This document shows positions 43,815 to 52,311 of a stretch of DNA of 64,000 nucleotides, one piece after another. The stretch comes from Streptomyces angustmyceticus. GTDB lineage: Bacteria > Actinomycetota > Actinomycetes > Streptomycetales > Streptomycetaceae. The notes under the pieces are model-generated. The model was not told the origin of the DNA. It searched no databases and saw nothing but the letters and a program-made list of their open reading frames with translations. Each line of letters opens with the position of its first letter. Position 1 is the first letter of the stretch. Location of the stretch: assembly GCF_019933235.1 (NCBI RefSeq), contig NZ_CP082945.1, forward strand, positions 930,001 through 994,000, read 5' to 3'. A program made the translations under genes and the position numbers.

Positions 43815-45109
43815 ACGACACGTCCGTCTTAGCGTCCTGCCTGGCGCGATTATCCTGGCCGCCGGAGCGGCTGGCCCGGGAGATCAACAAACGGTGCGGC
43901 AACGGCACCATCAGCAGCAAGGCGCCCTACAACTGGCTGAAGGGCGCGTGTCCCCGGCGCCGGCTGCCGCACATCGTCGCCACGATCCTCTCCGACCACC
44001 TCGGCGAGCCGATCGGAGTCGCGGCGCTGTGGCCCGAGCACTTCCCCGCGGCCTCCTGCCGGCGCCCGTCCGCGCAGCGGCGCACCGCGAAGCCCCTCTC
44101 CCGCCCGGCCGCCCCGGACCCGCTCGCCGCCTCGGTGGACTGGCTGGTGACCGACGACCCGCCGCCGCCCGCCCGGCCCCGCGGCGAGGAGATTCCCGAC
44201 GTCGCGGTCGGGATGCTCACCGACCGGATCCAGCAGCTGCGCAGGCTGGACGACAGCTGCAGCAGCGGGCTCGTACTGGACTGGGCGCTCCATGACCTGC
44301 AGTGGGCCAAGAAGCTGGCGGCGGCCTACTCCTACGACGCCCCGACGGGCCTGCGACTGCACCGGATCATCGCCGAACTCGGCCAGCTCTGCGCCTGGTT
44401 GACCGCCGACCAGGGCAGGGACGAGCTGAGCAGCTCCCGCTTCCTGACGGCGCTGGGCGCCGCACGTGCCGCCGGCGACCGGCCGCTCGCCGCGTACATC
44501 ATCTCCTGCATGAGCTACCGCGCCCTGTGGGCCGGACGGCCGGAGGACGCCCTGCGGCTGATCCGGATCGCCCGCAAGGGATCGGCGCGGGAGGACATGG
44601 GCATCGGCCAGGCGCTGCTGGCCACCCGCGAGGCCAGGGCCCACGCGGGTCTCGGCGACGAGGCGGGCTGCCGGCGGGCCCTGGACGAGGCCGCCGAGCT
44701 GAGCCGGACCGGGCGGCCCTCGTCCGGCGCGCCCTGGGCCTACTGGCTCACGCCCGGCGTCATGGTGGCCGATGCCGGACGGGCCTGGCTGGAGCTGGGG
44801 CGCCCCCAGGAGGCGGAGTCGTATCTCGCCCAGGGCATCGACATGCTCCGCGGCAGCCAGCCGCGCAACCTGCTGCTGCACAGCACCTCGCTGGCCGAGG
44901 CGCGGTTGGCGCACCGTGAGGTCGACGGCGCCGCCGAGGCCGCGGCCCAGGCCCTGGCCCTCGCCGAGAACGTCACCTCGCAGCGGGCGCACACCCGGCT
45001 CACGGCCCTGCGGCAGGGGTTCTCGCGCCACGACAGCGCGGTGGCGCGCGAGATCGTGCAACGGGCCGACGACCTGCTGGAAGTGGAGCGGGCACAGGCA
45101 GCCTGCTAG
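43811..45109 (+). CDS. Helix-turn-helix regulator with TPR-like C-terminus
   Basis: This 432-residue protein has an N-terminal region resembling the atypical XRE-like HTH of Streptomyces transcriptional regulators (LAREINKRCGNGTISSKAPY, then NWLKGACPRRRLP). A long alpha-helical part with TPR-like repeats follows (AGRPEDALRLIRIARKGSA, ALDEAAELSRTG, RPQEAESYLAQG). Many such regulators respond to peptides or developmental state. ATG 43811 overlaps the small upstream ORF. The murB gene follows, 83 bp after its stop. Confidence 0.8.
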   Translation: MNDTSVLASCLARLSWPPERLAREINKRCGNGTISSKAPYNWLKGACPRRRLPHIVATILSDHLGEPIGVAALWPEHFPAASCRRPSAQRRTAKPLSRPAAPDPLAASVDWLVTDDPPPPARPRGEEIPDVAVGMLTDRIQQLRRLDDSCSSGLVLDWALHDLQWAKKLAAAYSYDAPTGLRLHRIIAELGQLCAWLTADQGRDELSSSRFLTALGAARAAGDRPLAAYIISCMSYRALWAGRPEDALRLIRIARKGSAREDMGIGQALLATREARAHAGLGDEAGCRRALDEAAELSRTGRPSSGAPWAYWLTPGVMVADAGRAWLELGRPQEAESYLAQGIDMLRGSQPRNLLLHSTSLAEARLAHREVDGAAEAAAQALALAENVTSQRAHTRLTALRQGFSRHDSAVAREIVQRADDLLEVERAQAAC

Positions 45110-45192
45110 GCATGGAGCCCGGGGCTCCAGCGGCCGCCCGCCACCTCGGCACCCCCCACCCCCGGAACGGCATCCAGGAGAAACAGAAACAC

Positions 45193-46221
45193 ATGCGAGT
45201 CACTCACGAGGCACCGCTCGCCCCGCTGACGACGCTGGGCATCGGCGGACCGGCGGCGGCCCTCATCGAGCTGTACGACCCCGCGGACTTCCCCGAGTTC
45301 GTGGCGCTGGCCGGCACCTTCCCCGGCGAGCCCGTCTGCCTGGGAGAAGGCAGCAATGTGCTGGTCGGCGACACCGGGTGCGACGGCGCCGTGCTGCGGA
45401 TGAGCACCAAGGGCGTCCGTGTCGCCGGGAGCACCCCCGACGGGCGGGTGCTGGTCGAGGTCCAGGCCGGCCACCTGCTCGCCGACCTCGTCGAGACCAC
45501 CATCGCCGAGGGCCTGACCGGCATGGAGATGCTGGTGGGCATCCCCGGGACGACGGGCGCCCTCCCCGTCCAGAACGTCGGCGCGTACGGCCAGGAGACG
45601 GCCGACACCCTGGTGGAAGTCACCGCCTGGGACTGGGAGTCGGGCCGGATGGTGACCCTGGACGCGGCGGCCTGCGGCCTGGGCCACCGCACCAGCGTCT
45701 TCAAGCACTCCCGCCGGTGGACCGTGCTGAGCCTGGTCTTCGCCCTGCGCCGCGCCGAGCTGAGCGCGCCGGTCACCTACCGGACGGTCGCCGCCGAGCT
45801 GGGGGTCCCGGTCGGGAGCAGGGTGCCGCTGGACGAGGCGGCCCGGGCGGTGCTCGCCGTCCGGAAGAGCAAGGGCATGGTCCTGGGGTGCAGTGGCAGC
45901 GACGACCGCTCGGTGGGCAGTGTGTTCCTCAGCCCCGAGATCTCCCCCGCGCAGGCCGAGCGCCTGCGGGCGCGCCGGGCACCGGTGAACCGTTTCCCCG
46001 ACGGCTCGACCCGGGTCAGTGCGAGCTGGCTCATCCGGGAGGCCGGGTTCGCGCTGCGCCGGCCGATCGTCCCGGGCGTACGGATCTCCTCCCTGCACTA
46101 CACCCTGGTCGCCGAAGAGGGGGCGAGCGCCGCCGGTTTCACCCGGGCGATCGACATCGTCCTCCAGGAAGTGCTCCGCAGCACCGGGGTGCGGCTCACC
46201 TCCGAGGTCGACCTCCTCTGA
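45193..46221 (+). CDS. murB: UDP-N-acetylenolpyruvoylglucosamine reductase
   Basis: This 342-residue flavoprotein catalyses the second step of UDP-MurNAc synthesis. It has TTLGIGGPAAAL at the FAD site, LGEGSNVLVGD, MEMLVGIPGTTGALPVQNVG and a catalytic-serine region SVGSVFLSPEI. The last is slightly different from the usual GSFFKNP, so this is probably a second, divergent MurB. ATG 45193 is chosen because MurB proteins start shortly before TTLxxGGPA; the frame is open to ATG 45112. It is linked to the regulator upstream, an association that suggests conditional peptidoglycan synthesis. Confidence 0.9.
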   Translation: MRVTHEAPLAPLTTLGIGGPAAALIELYDPADFPEFVALAGTFPGEPVCLGEGSNVLVGDTGCDGAVLRMSTKGVRVAGSTPDGRVLVEVQAGHLLADLVETTIAEGLTGMEMLVGIPGTTGALPVQNVGAYGQETADTLVEVTAWDWESGRMVTLDAAACGLGHRTSVFKHSRRWTVLSLVFALRRAELSAPVTYRTVAAELGVPVGSRVPLDEAARAVLAVRKSKGMVLGCSGSDDRSVGSVFLSPEISPAQAERLRARRAPVNRFPDGSTRVSASWLIREAGFALRRPIVPGVRISSLHYTLVAEEGASAAGFTRAIDIVLQEVLRSTGVRLTSEVDLL

Positions 46222-46281
46222 ACTCGGCCCGCGCCCGCCGGACCTGCCCGCCGCCGCGCACGCCCCCGCGGCACCGGCTCG

Positions 46282-46566
46282 TCAGAACCCGCCGGGCGTC
46301 GGCCGGATCTCGAAGCCCGTCGGCCCCTGCGGCTCCTCCTCGTGGACGGACACCGTGTTGACGGTCGCCATCGGCGGTCCCTCGTGCGCCCAGTCCACCA
46401 GTTCCTGTACGCGCTCGGGCTCCCCCTCGAACACGGCCTCCACCTCCCCGCCCGGCAGGTTCCGCACCCAGCCGGCCACCTGGTGCGTGTCGGCCATGCG
46501 CCGGCAGGTGTCGCGGAAGAACACCCCCTGCACGTCTCCGGAGACCACCACCCGTCTGCGGATCAT
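46282..46566 (-). CDS. Acylphosphatase
   Basis: This 94-residue acylphosphatase hydrolyses carboxyl-phosphate bonds. It shows the P-loop-like VVVSGDVQGVFFRDTCRRMA with catalytic Arg, and the second signature GWVRNLPGGEVEAVFEG with catalytic Asn. ATG 46566 follows GAGGTGAGG. It is followed upstream by a DUF72 gene in the same orientation, 62 bp away. Confidence 0.95.
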   Translation of the reverse strand: MIRRRVVVSGDVQGVFFRDTCRRMADTHQVAGWVRNLPGGEVEAVFEGEPERVQELVDWAHEGPPMATVNTVSVHEEEPQGPTGFEIRPTPGGF

Positions 46567-46627
46567 CCGTGCCTCACCTCGTTCGCTCGCCCGGCGGTAC
46601 GAGCGCAGATATATCCCGCCCTCGCGG

Positions 46628-47401
46628 TCAACGGGCGGAGCCACGCCCGGACGGCGTACGGCTCACCGAGCGGCCGGCGGCCGAGACGGCGCGGGCGAAG
46701 CGGACGGCGTCGTGGACGGCCGCCGCGCCCGTGTCGTTGTTGAAGTACGTGTAGACGTCGGCCCGGTCGGGCCAGGTGCCGGCGATCCGTCGCGCCCAGG
46801 TGGTGAGCGCCTGCCGGCCGTAGCGGGGCGCGGGGTCCGCCCGGCCGCCGTGCAGGCGCAGGTACCCCCAGTCGGCGGTCCGCCACAGGGGCGTCACGGG
46901 CCGGGAGTCCCGGTCGGCCCAGCACAGCGCGGCGCCCCGCGTCTCCAGCACGGCGCGGATCCGCGGCGTCCACCACGAGGCGTGGCGCGGTTCGACCACC
47001 ACCCGGGTGCCGGCGGGGAAGCAGCCGAGGCAGGTGTCCAGCAGTCCGGCGTCCGCGTGCAGGGTGGGAGGCAGTTGGAGCAGGACGGGCCCGAGCCGGG
47101 GACCCAGGGCGGCGGCGCGCGACATCAGGCGCCCGACCGGCTCCCGGGGATCGCGCAGCCGCTTGATGTGCGTCAGATAGCGGCTGGCCTTGACGGCCAT
47201 CACGAACCCGTCGGGGGTGCGGTCGCGCCAGTCGGCGAAGGTGGTCTCCTCGGGCAGCCGGTAGAAGGCGGCGTTGCTCTCGACGGTGGCGAACTGCCGC
47301 GCGTACTCTTCCAGCCAGAGCCGCTGTGGCCGGTCCGCCGGGTAGAGGACCCCGCGCCAGTCCTTGTACTGCCAGCCGGAGGTTCCGACGAGGACGGTCA
47401 T
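46628..47401 (-). CDS. DUF72 (YecE-like) protein
   Basis: This 257-residue TIM-barrel protein of the DUF72 family begins VGTSGWQYKDWRGVLYP and continues with FATVESNAAFYRLP, VMAVKASRYLTHIKRL, VVVEPRHASWW and YTYFNNDTGAAAVHDA. These blocks define the family, whose reaction is unknown. ATG 47401 has a weak ribosome site. A long frame extends upstream but without family residues. Confidence 0.9.
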   Translation of the reverse strand: MTVLVGTSGWQYKDWRGVLYPADRPQRLWLEEYARQFATVESNAAFYRLPEETTFADWRDRTPDGFVMAVKASRYLTHIKRLRDPREPVGRLMSRAAALGPRLGPVLLQLPPTLHADAGLLDTCLGCFPAGTRVVVEPRHASWWTPRIRAVLETRGAALCWADRDSRPVTPLWRTADWGYLRLHGGRADPAPRYGRQALTTWARRIAGTWPDRADVYTYFNNDTGAAAVHDAVRFARAVSAAGRSVSRTPSGRGSAR

Positions 47402-47526
47402 GACCCGGATGCCTGCCCGGCCGGGGGCGGGGTCTATCAGCCGTCGCTCGCGGGGACCGGCCGTCCGGCGTACCGTGCCGGCGCCGGGGCCGGGCCCGGG
47501 GGCCGGCTGTCCCGGACGGGTGCCGT

Positions 47527-48609
47527 TCAGCGCAGCAGGCTGTCGAGGAAGTCGCTGCCCAGGCGGGCCACGGTGTTCAGGTCGAGCTGGTACCCGACGT
47601 AGCGGCCGCGGCGCTGGGTGGTGATCAGGCCCGCCTTCTTGAGGCGCGCGATGTGGCGGGAGGCCTCCGGTGCGGTGAGGCCGTGGGCGGCGGCCAGTTC
47701 GCCGGTGGTGTGCGAGCCGCGGGCCAGGGCGCGGCACATGCGCATGCGCACCGGGTGGGCGAGCGCTTCCAGGCGGGCCTGGAGCAGGTTGACCGTCATG
47801 GGGCGGGGCAGGTCGGGGGTGGTGATGGGGTACTGGATGACGGGTCGCCAGCCGGGGGTGATCATGGTGACCAGGTGGGGCCGGCCGAACGCGGTCGGGA
47901 TGCAGGTGAGCCCCAGGTCGGAGGTCGTTCCCGCGCCGTCCACGAGTTTGTCGATGACCAGACGCTGCTGCTGGTCGTCGAGTTGGAGGGCGGGCGAGAT
48001 GGCGGTCAGGGCGGGGGCCAGGCCCTTGCGCCGGAGCAGTTCCGTCTTGTGCCGGGCGTCGGCGTACAGGCGGGTGCGGGCGTCGTGCCAGGCGTCCGCG
48101 AAGAACTCCCGCTCGCAGTCCTGGAACAGCCGGCGCAGCCAGGCGCGGACCCCCCGGGGGTCGGTGAGCAGCCGGTCGGCGAAGGCGGCCTGCCGCGGGC
48201 CGCGGATCGCGGCCCGCTCGCGGGCCTCCTGTGCGTCCTTCGCGCTGATCAGCGGCTGGGGGACGCCCCGGTGGTACTGCGCCATGCAGGAGATCTCCAG
48301 GGCGGAGGCCACGAAGGTCTCGTCGTCCCGTTCGTCCAGGGCGTCCAGTTCCTCGGCGAGGGTGGCGGCGGGCCGGGCGGGCAGGAGGATGTCGGCGCGG
48401 GTGGCGTGCCAGAGGAAGTCCGCCTCGGCGAGCCGGTCGGCCAGGCCGGAGGACAGCCCCGTGGCGGTGGCCGTGGCCCACGCCCGCAGGCCGGGGTGGT
48501 GATCCGGGGCGGACAGGACATGGAGCATTTCCGCCAGTTCCGACAGCGGGGACGGAGCGAACAGCACCTGCCGGGGCTCCAGACGGCTGATGTCGAGGAC
48601 GACGCTCAC
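47527..48609 (-). CDS. ArsR-family regulator with DUF5937-like N-terminus
   Basis: This 360-residue regulator has about 270 residues of unknown helical structure followed by a C-terminal ArsR-type winged helix (ARLEALAHPVRMRMCRALAR, then TGELAAAHGLTAPEASRHIARL and GRYVGYQLDL). Large ArsR proteins of this type are common in Streptomyces. GTG 48609 follows GGAAGGTGACCCC. A perfect inverted repeat lies 37-61 bp upstream and probably mediates autoregulation. No cysteine metal-site CxC is visible, so it is probably not a metal sensor. Confidence 0.85.
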   Translation of the reverse strand: MSVVLDISRLEPRQVLFAPSPLSELAEMLHVLSAPDHHPGLRAWATATATGLSSGLADRLAEADFLWHATRADILLPARPAATLAEELDALDERDDETFVASALEISCMAQYHRGVPQPLISAKDAQEARERAAIRGPRQAAFADRLLTDPRGVRAWLRRLFQDCEREFFADAWHDARTRLYADARHKTELLRRKGLAPALTAISPALQLDDQQQRLVIDKLVDGAGTTSDLGLTCIPTAFGRPHLVTMITPGWRPVIQYPITTPDLPRPMTVNLLQARLEALAHPVRMRMCRALARGSHTTGELAAAHGLTAPEASRHIARLKKAGLITTQRRGRYVGYQLDLNTVARLGSDFLDSLLR

Positions 48610-48645
48610 GGGGTCACCTTCCGCAGCGGGTGCTGCTCAGGCCAC

Positions 48646-48670
48646 ACAGTTGACGTTGATCGTCAACTGT
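48646..48670. promoter_or_regulatory. Perfect inverted repeat, likely ArsR operator
   Basis: ACAGTTGACG (48646-48655) and CGTCAACTGT (48661-48670) are exact complements separated by TTGAT. The TTGAC inside could also serve as a -35 element of the ArsR gene, so bound repressor would block it. Confidence 0.7.
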
Positions 48671-48713
48671 TGCGGCGGCGGGCGGGGCGCTCGGCACAGT
48701 GACCGGCATGCAA

Positions 48714-49772
48714 TCACTCCGAGGACGTGTCGGGGCCGCCGCCGGCCGGAATGTCGACGCTGCTCAGGCCCGTTGCGGCGACACGGTAGCCGAGCTGGAA
48801 GAGCGTCTGGACGCCGAGGTTCTGCTTGAGCTTGGCGATGTGCGCGGCGCAGCTGCGTTTGCTGAGCCCGACGCGGCGGGCGATGCTCGCCTCGCTCTCG
48901 CCCTCGATCAGCAGCTGGACGATGGCGCGGCGCGTCTCGTCGGCGATGTACGGCGCGGCGGCGGGCTCCTGGCCGGTGGGGAACTCGCTGGCGCGCTGCC
49001 AGCTGCGGTCGAAGACGTCGGCGAGGTAGTGGACGACGGCCGGGTCCCTGACCACGATCGCGTCGCCGTCGTGGTCGGGCGCGGGGACGAACGCGATCCG
49101 CCGGTCGACGACGATGAGGCGCTCGAAGAGGTCGGCCAGGGTGCGGACCTGGCCGCCCAGGGCGCGTACGCCCTCGACGTACTCCCGCGTGGGCCCGTCG
49201 AAGCGCGCGCTGTGCAGGTAGAGCGTGCGCATGGCCGCGCCGCGGCGCAGCACGGCGTGGTCGCGGTCCAGGGCCTCCTGCAGGAACTCGACCGGCCGGC
49301 CGCCGCCGGGCTGGGCGGTGAGCAGCTCTTCGCGGCATGAGCTGAGCGCCTGGTCCAGATGCCAGTTGACGGTGGCGGAGCCGCTCAGCCGCTCGGACCC
49401 GGGGCTCTCCTCGGCCGGCAGGGCGGGTTCGCGGTACTCCTCGATGAAGGGCGCGAGTTCGTCGCCGAGGTCCGAGGCCCGGTCGAGGAGTTCCAGGGCT
49501 CTGGCCCGCCAGGCGGATCCGAGGCGTGCCTCGGCGATCCGCGGATCGACGGGGAGGAGTTCGTCCGGCCGTCCGGGCGCGGGCAGGAGCAGTCCCAGGC
49601 CGAGGAGTTCGCCGGCCGCCGCCCGTTGCGCGTCGTGCTCGGCGCCCGTCGGCGGAAGGGCGAGCACACCGTTGCGGAGCGCTTCCCGGTAGGCGTTCTT
49701 GGCCGCCGTCCCGAGCACCGCCAGGGGCGGTTGCGCCAGCTCGGCGCTCTGCGTCTCGTGCACGTCCCCCAT
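48714..49772 (-). CDS. LuxR-type HTH regulator, divergent from the region C operon
   Basis: This 352-residue regulator ends with a LuxR-like HTH (RRAIVQLLIEGESEASIARR, then VGLSKRSCAAHIAKLKQNLG) and carries a large N-terminal domain. Such TrmB/LuxR-like proteins in Streptomyces often control adjacent small-molecule operons. I use ATG 49772, which has GAGGTGAGGAC directly upstream; the open frame to 49922 has no ribosome site. It faces away from the pyrimidine-type operon across 512 bp and is the obvious candidate regulator of it. Confidence 0.85.
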   Translation of the reverse strand: MGDVHETQSAELAQPPLAVLGTAAKNAYREALRNGVLALPPTGAEHDAQRAAAGELLGLGLLLPAPGRPDELLPVDPRIAEARLGSAWRARALELLDRASDLGDELAPFIEEYREPALPAEESPGSERLSGSATVNWHLDQALSSCREELLTAQPGGGRPVEFLQEALDRDHAVLRRGAAMRTLYLHSARFDGPTREYVEGVRALGGQVRTLADLFERLIVVDRRIAFVPAPDHDGDAIVVRDPAVVHYLADVFDRSWQRASEFPTGQEPAAAPYIADETRRAIVQLLIEGESEASIARRVGLSKRSCAAHIAKLKQNLGVQTLFQLGYRVAATGLSSVDIPAGGGPDTSSE

Positions 49773-50284
49773 GTCCTCACCTCGATAACCGGCCCGTAGG
49801 TACGTCGAATTCGCGTTATTTGACCATGTCCACTCATGTTGGTGCCACTTCGCCGGACGCCGCCGCCGGTCCGCGAAGGCTCCGGACCCGTCACTGGCCC
49901 GCGCGGGCACAACCCCCCTCACCTCTCACGGGTCTTGTGCCCGGCGCCGTCCCACGACACCGCCCCCTCCTGCCCGCGACGACGCGGACCCCGAACGAAG
50001 GATCGCCATGAAGGTGCAGTATGCCCGTTTTGCCGCCCCTCACTTTGTCGCACTGCGTCAAGGTGATAGCCGCACGGCATTCCCTCCGACCCGCGGCGCC
50101 GAAAAGATGGCGATGCGCCAGGGAATCGACGACGCAAAACTCCACGCGTACGCCGAAGTTCATGGGCTCCGTAATCGGACGGCATTCAGGTCACCCACCG
50201 ATTCCGGATGGGGAAAGAGACCCACTCTCACGTCGGCGTGAAGCGGTTGCCATCCGCTTCGCACACCAGAATAAGGAATTCCGC
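49773..50284. other. Divergent control region of 512 bp
   Basis: It separates the LuxR-type gene from the region C operon and must contain both promoters. Base composition is lower in G/C than the flanks from 49790 to 49860 and from 50000 to 50290. An open frame at 50008-50241 (77 codons) has a ribosome site but only about 64 percent G/C in third positions, so I do not call it a gene. Confidence 0.55.
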
Positions 50285-50521
50285 ATGACCACCATGAGCG
50301 AACTGCCCCTTTCTCCCTCCGCAGCGCCGAGCACGGACCCGGGATTCGAGCTGCGCAGCGAGATCACCGTGGAACTCGTCGACCACTCCGCGAGTGACAT
50401 CGGGGTGGTGCGGGCCGCGCGGGTCTCCACCGCCGGCGACCCACGGCGCGTTCAACGAGTTCGGCCGGGTCAGCCCGTGACCCCTCCCCGCGCACGACAC
50501 GGACACGAGGAGTCGGCATGA
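50285..50521 (+). pseudogene. thyX: thyX fragment (flavin-dependent thymidylate synthase), internally deleted
   Basis: ATG 50285 opens a frame whose ITVELVDHSASDIGVVRAAR, then VSTAGD, matches the N-terminus of ThyX enzymes (compare VELVDxxGxDxxxVRAARVS). At about 50440 the match stops. In the +1 frame from 50442 the DNA reads HGAFNEFGRVSP then stop, resembling the ThyX signature around its FNE-SGR core. Some 60 codons between these blocks and the whole C-terminal half are missing, so no enzyme can be made. The remaining frame still ends by overlapping the next gene's ATG, so it may be kept for coupling. Identification is by eye on short matches. Confidence 0.6.
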
Positions 50522-51114
50522 AGGTCACCGTCTACGCCGGCTCGGCCCCGGGTAACCGGCCGGTGTTCGCGCAGGAGGCACGCCGGTTCGCCCGCGAACT
50601 GGTCGAAGCCGGCTGCGAGATCGTCTACGGCGGCGGCGCCGTCGGCCTCATGGGGGCCGTGGCCGACGCCGCGCTCCAGGCGGGCGGCCGGGTGACCGGG
50701 GTGATGCCCCGGTCCCTGGTCCACGCCGAGATCGCACACCCGGGCCTGACGGAACTGCACGTGGTCGACTCGATGCACGAGCGCAAGCAGCTGATGGCCG
50801 ACCTCGGTGACGGCTTCGTCGCCCTGCCCGGCGGCGTCGGCACCGTCGAGGAGATCGTCGAGGTCTGGGCCTGGCTGGTCCTGGGCCACCACAGCAAGCC
50901 CGTCACCCTCCTCGACATCGAGGGCTACTGGGACCGGCTGTCCGGCATGGCGCGGCGGATGGCCGTCAGCGGCTTCCTGACCCCGGAGGAACTCGGCGGC
51001 TTCGTGTCCGTCACCGACGCCCGGCACTTCCTGGAGACCTGCGCCTCCTGGACGCCGCCGCCCCCGCGGTGGTCCGCCGCACCCGGCGACGCCGCCCCCG
51101 CACACCTTTCCTGA
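50518..51114 (+). CDS. LOG-family nucleotide 5'-monophosphate phosphoribohydrolase
   Basis: This 198-residue LOG protein (lysine-decarboxylase-like Rossmann fold) splits nucleoside monophosphates into free base and ribose 5-phosphate. It has the nucleotide loop YGGGAVGLMGAVADAAL, the MHERKQLM helix (86-93) with catalytic Arg, and the signature PGGVGTVEE (104-112). LOG enzymes are best known for cytokinin activation, but cluster members release other bases. ATG 50518 overlaps the fossil thyX frame and has GAGGAG. In this operon a pyrimidine nucleotide is the suggested substrate. Confidence 0.88.
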   Translation: MKVTVYAGSAPGNRPVFAQEARRFARELVEAGCEIVYGGGAVGLMGAVADAALQAGGRVTGVMPRSLVHAEIAHPGLTELHVVDSMHERKQLMADLGDGFVALPGGVGTVEEIVEVWAWLVLGHHSKPVTLLDIEGYWDRLSGMARRMAVSGFLTPEELGGFVSVTDARHFLETCASWTPPPPRWSAAPGDAAPAHLS

Positions 51115-51171
51115 CCGCCTCACTCATGGGCTGTGCCCGCAGGGACGGGCCCCGCACAGACAAGGATCCCC

Positions 51172-52227
51172 ATGACCACACTCATCGACCACCCGATGCC
51201 GCAGCACGGCCCCCGGTCCCCCATCACCGTGGTCGACGGCTATGTGCCGGTGATCGACCTCGCCTCGGCGCTCGGCGGCGACGCCGCGGACCGCCGGGCG
51301 GTCGCCGACGCGATCGGCGAGACCTGCGAGACCAGCGGCTTCCTCGTCGTGGTCGGGCACGGCGTCCCCGCCGAGACGCTGACCCGGATGTACGACGCGA
51401 CGCGGGAGTTCTTCGCCCTGCCCCAGGAGCAGAAGGAGGCGCTGCGCAGCGACGCCCGCGACCCGCTGATGCGGGGCTTCGGCCGCAAGGGCAGCCTGGC
51501 CGCCTCGAACGCGGACGCCACGGTGGAGGAGGAGCGCGCCCGCCCCGACCTCTCGGAGACCTTCACCTACAACCGGCTGGGCGACCCGGGCGACACCTCG
51601 CTGCCGCCGACGGCCGGCGCCGGACTGCGCCTGCCCAACAAGTGGCCCGCGCTGCCGGGTTTCGAGGACGCCTACCGCGCCTACTACGCGCGGATGGAGG
51701 ACCTCGCCGTGGAGATCATGCGGCTGTTCGCGCTGGCCCTCCGGCTGCCGGAGGACTGGTTCGACGCCAAGGTCGACCGGCACATGACGAACCTGACCGC
51801 GAACTACTACCCGGCGCAGCCCGTGGCGCCGGACCCCGGACAGCTGCGCAAGGGCGTGCACAGCGACTGGGGCAGCCTCACCCTCCTCTACCAGGACGAC
51901 GCCCCGGGCGGGCTGCAGGTGCGGGACAAGAACGGCGACTGGCTCGACGTCCCGGTGATCCCCGGGTCCTTCGTGGTCAACATCGGTGACCTCATGGCGA
52001 TCTGGACGAACGACACGTGGGTGAGCACCGTGCACCGCGTGGTCAACCCGCCGCGCGAGTTCTCCCACCGGGAACGCTTCTCGATGCCTTTCTTCCACCA
52101 GCCGAATTTCGACACCCTGATCGAATGCATTCCCACGTGCACCGGTCCGGACACCCCGCCCAAGTACGCGCCGGTGCTGTCCGGCGAATACATCATGGAC
52201 AAATTCCGCCGGGCGTACGACCTGTAG
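51172..52227 (+). CDS. Fe(II)/2-oxoglutarate oxygenase, isopenicillin-N-synthase-like
   Basis: This 351-residue non-haem iron oxygenase has the N-terminal DIOX domain (VPVIDLASALGG, TSGFLVVVGHGVP) and a jelly-roll with iron ligands His230, Asp232 (VHSDWGS) and His288 (TVHRVVNPP). The 2-oxoglutarate-binding Arg302-x-Ser304 is in RFSMPFFHQP. This subfamily includes gibberellin oxidases and fungal thymine 7-hydroxylase. ATG 51172 follows AAGGA; the open frame starts at 51133. Placed after the nucleotide hydrolase, oxidation of a freed pyrimidine is an attractive guess. Confidence 0.9.
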   Translation: MTTLIDHPMPQHGPRSPITVVDGYVPVIDLASALGGDAADRRAVADAIGETCETSGFLVVVGHGVPAETLTRMYDATREFFALPQEQKEALRSDARDPLMRGFGRKGSLAASNADATVEEERARPDLSETFTYNRLGDPGDTSLPPTAGAGLRLPNKWPALPGFEDAYRAYYARMEDLAVEIMRLFALALRLPEDWFDAKVDRHMTNLTANYYPAQPVAPDPGQLRKGVHSDWGSLTLLYQDDAPGGLQVRDKNGDWLDVPVIPGSFVVNIGDLMAIWTNDTWVSTVHRVVNPPREFSHRERFSMPFFHQPNFDTLIECIPTCTGPDTPPKYAPVLSGEYIMDKFRRAYDL

Positions 52228-52311
52228 GCGATATCGCGTCGGCTCGTGCCGGAATCTGCCCCACCGAGCCGATATCCGCGGCGACGACGTACGAAGAGAA
52301 ACGGTTTTTGA

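Noticed and set aside
50008..50241. 77-codon ORF with a GAAGGA ribosome site
   Set aside because: Only about 64 percent of third positions are G/C against over 90 percent nearby, and the protein is unlike anything I know. Kept as part of the control region; a precursor peptide for the ATP-grasp ligases was considered but nothing supports it.
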